A DNA stretch of 41,714 bases from UBA7683 sp964397855 (GCA_964397855.1 CAYNKQ010000011.1:1-41714); one strand, 5' to 3'. Shown: positions 32,355-40,653, counted from the first letter of the stretch. Made by a program: numbers and translations. The notes: generated by a model not told the origin, from the sequence alone.

Positions 32355-33122
32355 CTAGCAGTTCCCGGCCGTGACGTGGATGGTGCTCCAGCGCCCGAAG
32401 GTATTGGGGATCACACCGTCCTCTTCGAGCGACCGAGACGGATCGTCGACGCTGTCGGTCGACTCCCAGGCAGGGTAACTGAAGTACGGAGGAAGTCCGT
32501 CGGCGGTGTAGACGCTCACGTGGGTGAACGTCCTTGCCACCGTCATCACGACGCTCCGCTCGCTGCCGCGTACACAGACCTTCATGCCAGGCTTCAGCTC
32601 GTCGAGCGTCAGCGCGTCGGGGAAGGCCGGGTGGCGACGGTTGGTCGGAGCACCGGAGTACTCCAGCGGGAGTGAGGCATCGAAGCTGGACTCGCCGTCT
32701 TCGTTCTCAGAGCGCTTGACGGTGTCGAGGTTGATCGGAAGCTCTTCCCACTTGTCGTCGGGGCCACCCAGGAAGTACCAGCCCCAGTAGTCGGTTGGGC
32801 AGTCGTAGTAGAACTGCGCGCCGCTTGGGAGCGTTTCCGGGTCCTCACTGGGGTCGAACCCCATGTAGGAGTATGCGTCGATGTTGACGCATTCCTCATC
32901 GGGCAGACTAGCCAGCTCGCTGGAACGCTCATGGCGCTCACTGCGAGGGATCGATGGCTCCGTGGTGGTGGTCGTCACTTCCGGGGTCGAGCTGCTCGAG
33001 GTCGTTGCCTCGCGCTTCTCGGTCGTGGTGGTGGCGTCGCTACCACCAGAGCCGCCACAGGCGGCGATCAGGGTCGCCATGAAGACAACCAGGGTGGACA
33101 GGGCAATCGTGCGAACACGCAT
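32355..33122 (-). CDS. GC-rich lipoprotein gene of actinobacterial character
   Basis: A 255-aa protein. The signal peptide (MRVRTIALSTLVVFMATLIA) ends in the lipobox LIAAC (Cys22), followed by a Ser/Thr/Glu spacer (SSSSTPEVTTTTTEPS) of the kind common in actinobacterial lipoproteins, then a folded Trp/Tyr-rich domain (DCPTDYWGWYFLGG, PYFSYPAWES). No enzyme family recognised. Start: GGAGGAA 7 nt before ATG 33122; the upstream extension of the frame lies in the leader. Codons end in G/C, unlike the neighbours but like 21501-21875. It sits downstream of a strong AT-rich promoter. Probable transfer; an assembly artefact is the alternative. Confidence 0.8.
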   Translation of the reverse strand: MRVRTIALSTLVVFMATLIAACGGSGGSDATTTTEKREATTSSSSTPEVTTTTTEPSIPRSERHERSSELASLPDEECVNIDAYSYMGFDPSEDPETLPSGAQFYYDCPTDYWGWYFLGGPDDKWEELPINLDTVKRSENEDGESSFDASLPLEYSGAPTNRRHPAFPDALTLDELKPGMKVCVRGSERSVVMTVARTFTHVSVYTADGLPPYFSYPAWESTDSVDDPSRSLEEDGVIPNTFGRWSTIHVTAGNC

Positions 33123-33177
33123 AGCTGTATTCCTCCGTGAAACGTTTGATCGGGGTTTGGGGTTTGTTAATAGGACA

Positions 33178-33223
33178 GGTACTGCGCCAAAAATAGCTCT
33201 TAGGCTATTCGCGGCGCAGTACC
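33178..33223 (-). promoter_or_regulatory. Nested hairpin in the lipoprotein mRNA leader
   Basis: GGTACTGCGCC (33178-33188) pairs perfectly with GGCGCAGTACC (33213-33223), with an inner AATAGC/GCTATT stem. It lies between the promoter and the Shine-Dalgarno of the lipoprotein gene. It lacks a T-run in either direction, so it is not an obvious terminator. Confidence 0.6.
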
Positions 33224-33299
33224 CATACATTCAAATGTGCGATTATAAATAAGCTCTGTCAAGGTGCATGAGGAGTGTTAGACTCAACTCAGCGTATGT

Positions 33300-33328
33300 A
33301 TTATATCACTAAATACTTTATAAGTCAA
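33300..33328 (-). promoter_or_regulatory. Strong sigma70-type promoter toward the lipoprotein gene
   Basis: TTGACT-17-TATAAT with an extended TGA before the -10 (33328 down to 33300), the best consensus match in the window. It gives a leader of about 170 nt. Confidence 0.65.
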
Positions 33329-33333
33329 CCGCA

Positions 33334-33729
33334 CTAGTCTGTTAGCATCTTTGCAACCACAGCCAGTGCGGCGTGGTCTGGCTCGGCGTCCATATCAGGG
33401 TGATAACGATATTCTTGATCGGTATCAAACGGGAAGACTTTAACGTGCGCATGAGCAACATCTAAACCTTCAATGTGCACGCCAACTCTGGCTTTTTCTG
33501 GGAATACTTCTTGCAGTTTTTTGCCAATTTTTTGCACTGTGTTCATAAGAGCAACGTAGTCTTCTGGGGGCAGCTGCCACACGTATTCAATCTGTTTTTT
33601 AGGAACAACAAGTACTTGCCCTACCTGAGTCGGGTGAATATCCAAGAACGCAAAGGTGCGTTCGTCTTCGTAAATTTTGTGGCAAGGGATTTCGCCTTTG
33701 ATGATCTTTGTAAAAATTGAGTCTTGCAT
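33334..33729 (-). CDS. HIT family hydrolase
   Basis: A 131-aa Hint/Fhit-type nucleotide-binding protein. Seen: FTKIIKGEIPCHKIYEDE, FLDIHPTQVGQVLVVPK, and the HIT motif AHAHVKVF (His93, His95). The middle His, the nucleophile in the family, is kept; the third His of HxHxH is Lys97. Members cleave dinucleotide polyphosphates or nucleoside phosphoramidates. TAGAAT ends 6 nt before the ATG (extended TGC), no Shine-Dalgarno, predicted leaderless. Confidence 0.93.
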   Translation of the reverse strand: MQDSIFTKIIKGEIPCHKIYEDERTFAFLDIHPTQVGQVLVVPKKQIEYVWQLPPEDYVALMNTVQKIGKKLQEVFPEKARVGVHIEGLDVAHAHVKVFPFDTDQEYRYHPDMDAEPDHAALAVVAKMLTD

Positions 33730-33746
33730 AGTTCTATTCTAGCAGC

Positions 33747-33838
33747 TGGCGGAAGGAGTGGGATTCGAACCCACGGTATCGGTTGCCCGACACACTGCTT
33801 TTCGAGAGCAGCACCTTCAACCACTCGGTCATCCTTCC
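33747..33838 (-). tRNA. tRNA-Ser(CGA)
   Basis: A type II tRNA: acceptor GGAAGGA / TCCTTCC, anticodon stem-loop TGCTC-TCGAAAA-GCA region giving CGA (codon TCG), long variable arm, T loop TTCGAAT, discriminator G at 33750 and encoded CCA (33747-33749). It ends 18 nt before the HIT gene's start on the same strand, so the HIT promoter overlaps the tRNA 3' flank. Confidence 0.95.
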
Positions 33839-33880
33839 TGACCATTAAATTTTATACGCGTCTACTGTATTTTTAAAGCG

Positions 33881-35335
33881 TTACTGCAGCGAAGAAGTGA
33901 GGCGAGTCACACTTTCCAAAAACTTGTATCTGAGTTTGCGCTGACGCCATGTGCTGAGAGTAATCTGGTTGGAGCGGGCTACATTTTGTTGCTGTATTGC
34001 TCTCAGGTCTTTTACCACCTGCTTGTCATACAGGGTTACGCCACATTCTAAATCGAGTGCGAACGAGCGGATATCCATGTTACTTGAGCCTATTACCGCA
34101 ATATCATCGTCAATGGTCATGTGCTTTGAATGCAGTAAAATTGGGGATTTATACAGATATATTTTGATGCCGGCTTCAAGGAGCTCTTCGTAGTACGACC
34201 GCTGGGCATAGCCGACCATGATCTGATCAACGGATTCAGAGTTAATAATTGTAACTTCTACCCCTCGTTTGGCGGCAGACGTGCAGGCCGTGAGCAAGGC
34301 TTCATCTGGAATAAAGTAAGGATTCGTTATAACCAATTTGTTTCTAGCAGAATGGATAAGCTGAATAAACAGCTGTAAGTTATTAGGCTCGTCATAGTTT
34401 GGACCACTTGGCACCAGTTGGGCGAGAACAGTGCCAGTAGGCTTGGGAAGCGGGCGCAGGCTTGGGTAGGTAAGTTTGCCCAGTCGCTGCCCGGTTTCGG
34501 CAAACCAATCGCCAGCAAACACCGCACTAGCTTGACGCACAATCGGCCCCTGCATCTTAACAACGAGCTCATCATAGTAGATGTTATCTTTACGGTGGTA
34601 TGTTTTATCGACTAAGTTCTGAGAGCCCAAAAACGCAACGACATCATCGACAACAACGATTTTACGGTGATTGCGTAGATCTGGCCGATTATAGCCCTTA
34701 CCAAGCTTGATGGGGAGCATTTTGTGCCACTGGACACCCATACGGGTGAGCTCTTGCCTCATATGTTTGTGGCCGGGGTACGATCTATATCTGGCAGCGT
34801 CAAAAAGAACTCGTACCTTTACTCCGCGTTGTATGGCCTTCTCTAGCTCGTCAAAAAGAGGTTTGGTGGTTTTATCTAAAGCTATGATGAAATATTCTAA
34901 ATGCACAAATTCGTGTGCCTTTTTAATCTGTTTGGTAATTTCGCTGATTGCTTGGTCGTAGTCTGGCAATATGGTAGCTGAATTACCGCTAAAAAGAGGT
35001 AACTTGCCGAGTGCTTGACCAAGTTTTATCGATGGCTCATAGCGTTCCTTTTGAACTTCGGTCAAGTTCTCGAGACTATCTGGAAGGCCGCCAACTGACT
35101 TTTGAATCTGTATATCAACCAGCTCCTGGGTCCTTCGTCGGGAACGAGAGAGCTTTGGGCTACCAATCAGTAAAAATAGTACTATCCCGAGGCCCGGCAG
35201 CAAGAACACTACTAATAGCCAAGCAATTGCTGCGCTCGGTGTACGTTTTCTTGGGATATAAAGTAGAAAAACTATTCGAAGTAACCAGTCAAAGGTAAAG
35301 GCGACTATTCCAGAGATTGTCAGTGAATCCAGCAT
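33881..35335 (-). CDS. cls: Cardiolipin synthase (phospholipase D family)
   Basis: A 484-aa membrane protein: two N-terminal helices (IVAFTFDWLLRIVFLLYI and AAIAWLLVVFLLPGLGIVLF), then two PLD domains with HKD motifs NHRKIVVVDDVVAFLGSQN and HSKHMTIDDDIAVIGSSN. It joins two phosphatidylglycerols into cardiolipin. Start: TTG 35344 is only 2 nt past a TATACT box, so ATG 35335 (11 nt past it) is chosen. Stand-alone gene. Confidence 0.94.
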   Translation of the reverse strand: MLDSLTISGIVAFTFDWLLRIVFLLYIPRKRTPSAAIAWLLVVFLLPGLGIVLFLLIGSPKLSRSRRRTQELVDIQIQKSVGGLPDSLENLTEVQKERYEPSIKLGQALGKLPLFSGNSATILPDYDQAISEITKQIKKAHEFVHLEYFIIALDKTTKPLFDELEKAIQRGVKVRVLFDAARYRSYPGHKHMRQELTRMGVQWHKMLPIKLGKGYNRPDLRNHRKIVVVDDVVAFLGSQNLVDKTYHRKDNIYYDELVVKMQGPIVRQASAVFAGDWFAETGQRLGKLTYPSLRPLPKPTGTVLAQLVPSGPNYDEPNNLQLFIQLIHSARNKLVITNPYFIPDEALLTACTSAAKRGVEVTIINSESVDQIMVGYAQRSYYEELLEAGIKIYLYKSPILLHSKHMTIDDDIAVIGSSNMDIRSFALDLECGVTLYDKQVVKDLRAIQQQNVARSNQITLSTWRQRKLRYKFLESVTRLTSSLQ

Positions 35336-35396
35336 ATGTTGCAATCAGTATACCAAGGAGTAGAAAATAGTGGGCATGGTCTGATAAACCTGAATC

Positions 35397-35495
35397 ATGA
35401 AGTCCATCCGTCGACGCCCCATTTTGGCTGCCATGGGTGTGCTTTTGCATTATTTTGGCGGCAAAAGTGAGAAAAAAATTGATCGATTCCTGTAA
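35397..35495 (+). CDS. Possible 32-aa basic membrane peptide
   Basis: The ORF starts MKSIRRRPILAAMGVLLHYF and ends GGKSEKKIDRFL: a basic head, a short hydrophobic segment (residues ~9-20) and a basic tail. TAAACC lies 6 nt before the ATG, the spacing of leaderless genes here, and no other gene covers this 265-bp gap. Chance ORFs of this length are common, so support is modest. Confidence 0.35.
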   Translation: MKSIRRRPILAAMGVLLHYFGGKSEKKIDRFL

Positions 35496-35609
35496 TCAAA
35501 CATACCAGGGGTGAGATTTTATGATTTGAGTCAGTAGTATTTGACATAACTATATATTTATGATAATATTAAAGTATATTCGATTGCTAATATTTGCTAG
35601 GCTTAAATC

Positions 35610-36527
35610 ATGATTACGTACTTGCGGGCAACAAGCCAAAAACCAACATTACAAAAAAGCGAGACACTGCGGCCAGGCAGTTGGGTTCGCTGCGAAAAAC
35701 CCTCAGAAGAGGACCTGGCAACCTTACTAAAGCTTGGTCTGGACGAAGACATTTTACATGACGCACTTGACCCACACGAGGTGCCCCGAGTAGAGCCAGA
35801 AGGTGCATGGATATATTTTATTACGCGTCTACCAGATACTGACGATGACTTTAATGACTTCACGACACCAATACTATTTGCACTAAATTCAAATCAGCTT
35901 GTAACCGTTAGCCGTGATTCACTCGGGCGTCTCTGGCAGCCGTTTATTGAAAAAACCCAGGCTTCGACTTCAAAGCAGACTAAATTATTCATGCTCATGA
36001 TAGAAGCCCTCGCCAAGCAGTATCAAACCCGAGTGGCCTCTATAAACAGGCAGATGCGAGCAGTTACGAGTGATATTACAAATCTGAACCCTAAAGACAT
36101 CTCCGTACTAGTGGAGTACGAACGTAAACTAAACGATTACCTTGATGCTCTCATACCCACAAACACAGCCCTGGAGAAGCTTTTAAGCGGAAAACTGCTC
36201 AGACTCTATGAAGACGACAAAGATCTCGTAGAAGACCTCTCTGTGGATATAGAACAGGTTATTGCACGATGTAAGAGTCTTCTGCGAACGATTACCAACG
36301 TTCGTGATTCATATCGAGCGGTCATGGATACACGCTTGAACGAAACGATCCGTATTCTCACAGTAATTACGCTTGCACTCACAATTCCAACAGCGCTGGC
36401 AGGGCTCTATGGCATGAACGTGAATCTACCCGGTAGTGAATCTTCACCGCTAACATTTTGGGCGATAGTAGCGGTAAGCGTTCTTTCAGCTGGTGCGCTT
36501 AGCTACTACTTTTTGAAAAAACGTTGA
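35610..36527 (+). CDS. corA: CorA family magnesium/divalent cation channel
   Basis: A 305-aa protein: N-terminal alpha/beta cytoplasmic domain, a long helical stalk (LMIEALAKQYQTRVASINRQ), and two C-terminal helices with the pore signature YGMNVNLPG in between, ending in the basic KKR. Pentameric Mg2+ channel, also Co2+/Ni2+ in some. Two promoter options: TTGACA-17-TAATAT about 60 nt upstream, or TAGGCT (35598-35603, extended TGC) 6 nt before the ATG. No Shine-Dalgarno either way. Confidence 0.93.
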   Translation: MITYLRATSQKPTLQKSETLRPGSWVRCEKPSEEDLATLLKLGLDEDILHDALDPHEVPRVEPEGAWIYFITRLPDTDDDFNDFTTPILFALNSNQLVTVSRDSLGRLWQPFIEKTQASTSKQTKLFMLMIEALAKQYQTRVASINRQMRAVTSDITNLNPKDISVLVEYERKLNDYLDALIPTNTALEKLLSGKLLRLYEDDKDLVEDLSVDIEQVIARCKSLLRTITNVRDSYRAVMDTRLNETIRILTVITLALTIPTALAGLYGMNVNLPGSESSPLTFWAIVAVSVLSAGALSYYFLKKR

Positions 36528-36549
36528 AGTACAGAGTGTAGTACTTTAG

Positions 36550-36578
36550 TTGACAAATACACAACTTATTGTTAAAAT
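36550..36578 (+). promoter_or_regulatory. Consensus promoter of the LysM-amidase gene
   Basis: TTGACA-17-TAAAAT (36550-36555 and 36573-36578). The TTG that opens the longest ORF is the first half of this -35 box, so that start is false. The chosen ATG lies 10 nt past the -10. Confidence 0.75.
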
Positions 36579-36588
36579 GTTTAAATCT

Positions 36589-38628
36589 ATGAATAAACGG
36601 CTTGATATATCTAGTTCTCCCGGTACTCGCGAATCACGTAGCTCTAAAAGAATACGTCGAGGCGCCGCAACACTTGTGGGCATTATAGCGGCCACCTCGC
36701 TCTATAATTCGTGTTCGAACGACGACTCAACGCCCAAGCCCAAGTCTCAACCAGTCCCAGCAGTGTGCAAGAACTTTATACCAGAAGATGACCAATCAGA
36801 GACAACCAAAGCTTCACCAGACGCTCATAAGCACGGCTCAAACGAACAGCAACTGCCCGCCGAAACACTGACCATAACTCATGAAATCACCGCAGGGGAA
36901 AGTCTCGGCGCTATCGCAAACTGCTATTTTAGCCAGCCAGAAACTGGGGTGGAAAGTCTGCTTGCTGCAAACCCCGATATCACCGACCCAAGCCTGCTGA
37001 ACATTGGACAAAAAGTTCAAGTAGTGATAAATCGGCCGATCCACTACGTTTCAGACAAAAACAGCGTACCTCTACTTAGCGCGCAGACTGGCTTTCCGGC
37101 CGACATGCTTGCCAAGCTAAATAGCATTGATCTTGCTGACGATATACAGCTTGGTACGACTGTCTTTTTGCCGGTTGAATCAGCCCTAGCGACTGATGAC
37201 AAAACGAAAATTCTGGTAACACACGGTGAGACTCTTAATGAAATTGCTGACGCCTCAAACCTTTCGATTGGGAGCCTCCTAAGGTTAAACCCCGGCTTTC
37301 AGAACTCCACGCCACCTGCAGGTTCACTTCTCCTTGTGCCAAGCGAAACAGGGCCAACGGTTACAACACCAGAGAGCCCATACACACCACCAGAAGACCA
37401 GCTCAGAGGTTTCATGAACGAATTTGAGTGGCTCACCAAGACAATCCAGAAGGAACACGATATTCCAGGCGACGTGTTATTGGCCCAGGCAATACTCGAA
37501 ACCGGCTATGGCGAAAGCAAACTTGCCAAAGAAGCCAATAACTACCTCGGTATGAAAGCCCACAAGGGTGACAAACCAAACGATTTTTGGGATGGTAGTG
37601 TGTATCCAAAAGAAACTCCGGAAGAACTCACCGATGAACAGCTTGAATCACCTGAGTTTAAAGATGCTGTATTTGTGGAAAAACTAGAAAATGGCAATAA
37701 CCTCGTGACTATCGTTGCCGATTTTCGAAAATATGCCACAATTCGTGACAACTTTAACGACTACGCCCTAAAGATCGAAGAAAACCCGGTCTACGCCGAA
37801 ACATACGCGAATCGCGACAATCAACAAAAATATATAGAAGCTTTGGCTGAAAAATACGCAACAGATACAGGCTATGCTGATAGCATAACCCGAATAATTG
37901 GGGGTATTGAAGCTGTGCGCAGAAGTGACGAACAGGCACCAGCTCAACCAGATCCAGTCCCGGAGGACCCCGAAAGACCAACAACACCACCAAATATTAG
38001 CGAACGAATCGCCAGCGTTGAGCTGTCTCTTAAAGGCTACGAACAGTTCAAGAAGAATCTCGACACATCGTATATGAAAATAGCGGCACAAAAGCGTGCA
38101 TTTGGTGGCAAAGGTCTCAGTGTTGAACAAGGGAAGTTAGAGATCATAACCTGGCACTTTACAACACTATACGTTAACGAAGATGGCTCCGATGCATCAC
38201 GACCAAGCGGCAAAGCAGACCCCCAAAGACTTATTGATTCAATGGATGGCAGAAAAGGCCCAAATTGTTGCGGCATTCAGTTCTTTACTGATCGTGATGG
38301 CAAGACCTTTCAGTTCACTGATCTCGATCAAAGAGTTAAGCACAATCCTCCGTACGACGAACGATCGCTTGGCCTAGAGATTGAAAGCGATCTTCAAGAA
38401 AATGTCACAACTGACCAGTATGAAGAGGCAGCCTACTGGGCCGCATTCATTATTGAAAATACCGACATCTCAACTAAAGGGCCACTCGAAGATATTGTAG
38501 GTGGTCATGCAGAACAGCGCGCGCACCATCCAAGCCTTGATGGCCGATCTGATTTTCCCGCTGAAGTTTCAACCCAGTTACGAGCAAAACTGCTCCCGCT
38601 ACTGCAAGAGCTTGGCTACTATAATTAA
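36589..38628 (+). CDS. Three-domain cell-wall hydrolase: LysM repeats, glucosaminidase, amidase
   Basis: A 679-aa exported protein. Residues 1-42: basic head, hydrophobic helix ending near Cys42 (a poor lipobox, so lipid or membrane anchor). Three LysM-like repeats at ~95-147, 150-196 and 206-251. Glucosaminidase domain at ~275-440 with VLLAQAILETGYGESKLA (Glu304) and NYLGMKA. Pro-rich linker 449-470. C-terminal N-acetylmuramoyl-L-alanine amidase at ~515-655 with TWHFT (His523), GLEIES (Glu597/599) and GGHAEQR (His640). Two complementary peptidoglycan-cutting activities in one anchored protein suit wall remodelling or attack on a host or competitor wall. The 3' end overlaps the GCS2-like gene by 4 nt. 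Confidence 0.88.
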   Translation: MNKRLDISSSPGTRESRSSKRIRRGAATLVGIIAATSLYNSCSNDDSTPKPKSQPVPAVCKNFIPEDDQSETTKASPDAHKHGSNEQQLPAETLTITHEITAGESLGAIANCYFSQPETGVESLLAANPDITDPSLLNIGQKVQVVINRPIHYVSDKNSVPLLSAQTGFPADMLAKLNSIDLADDIQLGTTVFLPVESALATDDKTKILVTHGETLNEIADASNLSIGSLLRLNPGFQNSTPPAGSLLLVPSETGPTVTTPESPYTPPEDQLRGFMNEFEWLTKTIQKEHDIPGDVLLAQAILETGYGESKLAKEANNYLGMKAHKGDKPNDFWDGSVYPKETPEELTDEQLESPEFKDAVFVEKLENGNNLVTIVADFRKYATIRDNFNDYALKIEENPVYAETYANRDNQQKYIEALAEKYATDTGYADSITRIIGGIEAVRRSDEQAPAQPDPVPEDPERPTTPPNISERIASVELSLKGYEQFKKNLDTSYMKIAAQKRAFGGKGLSVEQGKLEIITWHFTTLYVNEDGSDASRPSGKADPQRLIDSMDGRKGPNCCGIQFFTDRDGKTFQFTDLDQRVKHNPPYDERSLGLEIESDLQENVTTDQYEEAAYWAAFIIENTDISTKGPLEDIVGGHAEQRAHHPSLDGRSDFPAEVSTQLRAKLLPLLQELGYYN

Positions 38629-39725
38629 CTCCTGTTAGAGCCTCTCAGTACGGGTTGTAGAAAACCTCGACCTTCTCTGTAGCTCTGGATCATTTTATGA
38701 GATGGTGTTGTCTTGTATTGGAGCATTTCTTCAAGAATCTGAATCTGTTTGCGCTCAACGCTGCTAAGCTGTGTCTTGGCAGCCTCAACTACCTCACGGG
38801 CACCAGCAAAAATGTCAGGGTCCTCAAAAGCCTTGAGGGCCGCTCGTTGATGTAGGTTCTTACTTGGTACAACAGATCTACCCTTTAGTGATTGATCGAG
38901 GCAGATTCCTTTCACGAGGAGTGTTAGTGCCAAGAGGAGCTCGGTGTTCGTAACGGCATCGAATGCCTTAAACTCAATTCGACCACTTTCTGACGGAATC
39001 CGCGGCCTATAAATCATTTCTGGCATCTGCCCAGTAAATGCAGTGGTGTTCACAAAACAACGGGCAGATGCCCTGCGCCAAGTTCGCTCATACGTGCGTT
39101 TTGAGTAACCTCTCCAAACTTTATTGTCGTAAAATGGTGAACTAAAACTAAATGGAACAATGAAGGGGCTATAGAAGGTCAACTTTTTAGTAGCCTCCAA
39201 CACGTCATCGTCAGACCAGCCGTCGAAAGAAATGTTTATATCTGGCCCATATGACAAGTTACTCACCTGCGCAAAACCATATTCTGGACTACGCGCGCGA
39301 AGTGCTACTTCCCAGGAATTAAGTGGGGGCGAGAACCTATAGTTTCTGGTGATTGGATTGTATCCAATGATGGAAAGTTCGAGACCGAGCTTTTTGATAT
39401 GCTCGTTGAGTTGATTTTGTAGGTGAACGACCGAGTTAACCACCTCTGTTGCCAAAGTGTACTGAGGCGTTCGTACTTCGATACCCTTTACTTTGCAATC
39501 TACAAATGTGCCGGTTTCATCAAATCTTTCGTCTCCCTCTAAATACCAATAGCCTCGTTTTATTCCCAAATCACCGTGAGTGATCGACTTGTCGTCTGAG
39601 CCAATCATGCCAGTGTCAAGGTGACCTTGCAGAGCTTTAAAATCAAGTGTTTCAAAATCTAGCAGTTTACCGCCGAGTTCTCGTATTGCGTATTCAAATT
39701 CAATACCATAACGGACTTTATTCAT
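38625..39725 (-). CDS. GCS2-type carboxylate-amine ligase (glutamate-cysteine ligase-like)
   Basis: A 366-aa protein. Seen: VRYGIEFEYAIREL at the N-terminus (GxExE motif), VKGIEVRTPQYT, PDINISFDG where classical members have the HVHVG strand (the histidines are absent), and SGRIEFKAFDAV near the end. The superfamily joins an amino acid to the gamma-carboxyl of glutamate using ATP; divergent members make other amide bonds. The substrate is not predictable and glutathione synthesis should not be assumed. Start: ATG 39725 overlaps the stop of the upstream 159-aa gene (ATGA), so the longer frame is rejected. This two-gene unit is translationally coupled. Confidence 0.75.
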   Translation of the reverse strand: MNKVRYGIEFEYAIRELGGKLLDFETLDFKALQGHLDTGMIGSDDKSITHGDLGIKRGYWYLEGDERFDETGTFVDCKVKGIEVRTPQYTLATEVVNSVVHLQNQLNEHIKKLGLELSIIGYNPITRNYRFSPPLNSWEVALRARSPEYGFAQVSNLSYGPDINISFDGWSDDDVLEATKKLTFYSPFIVPFSFSSPFYDNKVWRGYSKRTYERTWRRASARCFVNTTAFTGQMPEMIYRPRIPSESGRIEFKAFDAVTNTELLLALTLLVKGICLDQSLKGRSVVPSKNLHQRAALKAFEDPDIFAGAREVVEAAKTQLSSVERKQIQILEEMLQYKTTPSHKMIQSYREGRGFLQPVLRGSNRS

Positions 39726-40201
39726 AGACTTGTTACCCCCAAAAATACACAATGATATTGTTTACTGCGTGAGCTTCGATATTGTAGTGATTTGACAAGA
39801 CTAAAGCCACGGGCCTTTGCCACTGCAAGAGCCTCCCCAACAGCGTCTACATCTGTAAGACTCACATCAAGCGCTTCCCATTCCAGCTCTGGTGAAACCG
39901 TAACCGGGGCATTCTGATCGACCAGTGCTACGCAACGCCACTGCACCCCTTGCCGGTGGTGTATAACATCACGCAAAGAATCGGGAGATAATCCCGCAGC
40001 GTTAAGTTCAGTCGCCAGATCAGCTAGTGAAGAAAGCTCCCATTCTTTCGCAACTAAAACCTCTTCTTGGGACACGCCTTCAATATGACCAATGAGCAGA
40101 TTTGCTCCACGCCTGATATGGATAAACGTCGCATCGGTAGTACTGCAAATTGGTGATTTCAAATCAACTTCTGTTACTTCACTGTATCCAGGTCTACGCA
40201 T
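39722..40201 (-). CDS. 159-aa partner of the GCS2-type ligase, unknown function
   Basis: A soluble protein (MRRPGYSEVTEVDLKSPICS) with ATFIHIRRGANLLIGHIEG, a WELSSLADLATELNAAGLSP helix pair and an Arg/Ser-rich end (SLQYRSSRSKQYHCVFLG). No family recognised. Start: CATAAT (minus strand, 40214 down to 40209) ends 7 nt before ATG 40201, in preference to the longer frame from 40231. Its 4-nt overlap with the ligase gene suggests equimolar synthesis: a subunit, substrate carrier or regulator. Confidence 0.65.
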   Translation of the reverse strand: MRRPGYSEVTEVDLKSPICSTTDATFIHIRRGANLLIGHIEGVSQEEVLVAKEWELSSLADLATELNAAGLSPDSLRDVIHHRQGVQWRCVALVDQNAPVTVSPELEWEALDVSLTDVDAVGEALAVAKARGFSLVKSLQYRSSRSKQYHCVFLGVTSL

Positions 40202-40295
40202 GCTACCAATTATGCTCCTCGGCATGATCAACTCAAAGCACTAGCATCAACATGGACCATTACAAGCGCTGTGGAAAGGGGCTGTAGTTATACCA

Positions 40296-40323
40296 AACAA
40301 AAAAGACTTTCAACAAAGTCTTT
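40296..40323 (-). terminator. Rho-independent terminator downstream of tRNA-Arg
   Basis: On the minus strand AAAGACTTT-GTTG-AAAGTCTTT runs into T's. It lies between tRNA-Arg and the 159-aa gene. A second perfect hairpin, GGAGGGA-TAAG-TCCCTCC (40460-40477), lies directly behind the tRNA 3' end but lacks a T-run. Confidence 0.75.
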
Positions 40324-40484
40324 GCTTAACACTCATTCTTTTGATGTGAGGTTCTACGTGAAATCAGTGATTTTGTGCATACTGCCGCGTGAGATAACGA
40401 GGCGATAGCCAAGCTTTAGAGGGAGAGTGCTAGTTTTAAATTTACTTCGAAATAGCACTGGAGGGATAAGTCCCTCCTCAATAA

Positions 40485-40561
40485 TGGTGCACCCGGCAGG
40501 ATTTGAACCTACGGCCTTCGGCTCCGCAAGCCGACGCTCTATCCAGCTGAGCTACGGGTGC
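40485..40561 (-). tRNA. tRNA-Arg(GCG)
   Basis: Cloverleaf complete: acceptor GCACCCG / CGGGTGC, D stem GCTC/GAGC, anticodon stem-loop TCGGC-TTGCGGA-GCCGA, T arm GTAGG-TTCAAAT-CCTGC, discriminator A at 40488, encoded CCA (40485-40487). Anticodon GCG reads CGC/CGT. Most bacteria use ACG deaminated to inosine for these codons, so a G34 gene is unusual. Confidence 0.95.
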
Positions 40562-40653
40562 ATAATGTGGTGATCTAGGGTTAACGAACATCTAACACTT
40601 CGGTGTGTAAAGAGCGTTGTGCTGATATTCTGATTTATCAGCTTCGCCTTGAC

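Noticed and set aside
32500..33260. Plus-strand ORFs opposite the lipoprotein gene
   Set aside because: GC-rich composition opens all frames; only the minus frame has a Shine-Dalgarno, signal peptide and lipobox.
36550..36588. TTG start of the wall hydrolase
   Set aside because: The TTG is part of a TTGACA -35 with a TAAAAT -10 17 bp downstream; transcription would begin after it.
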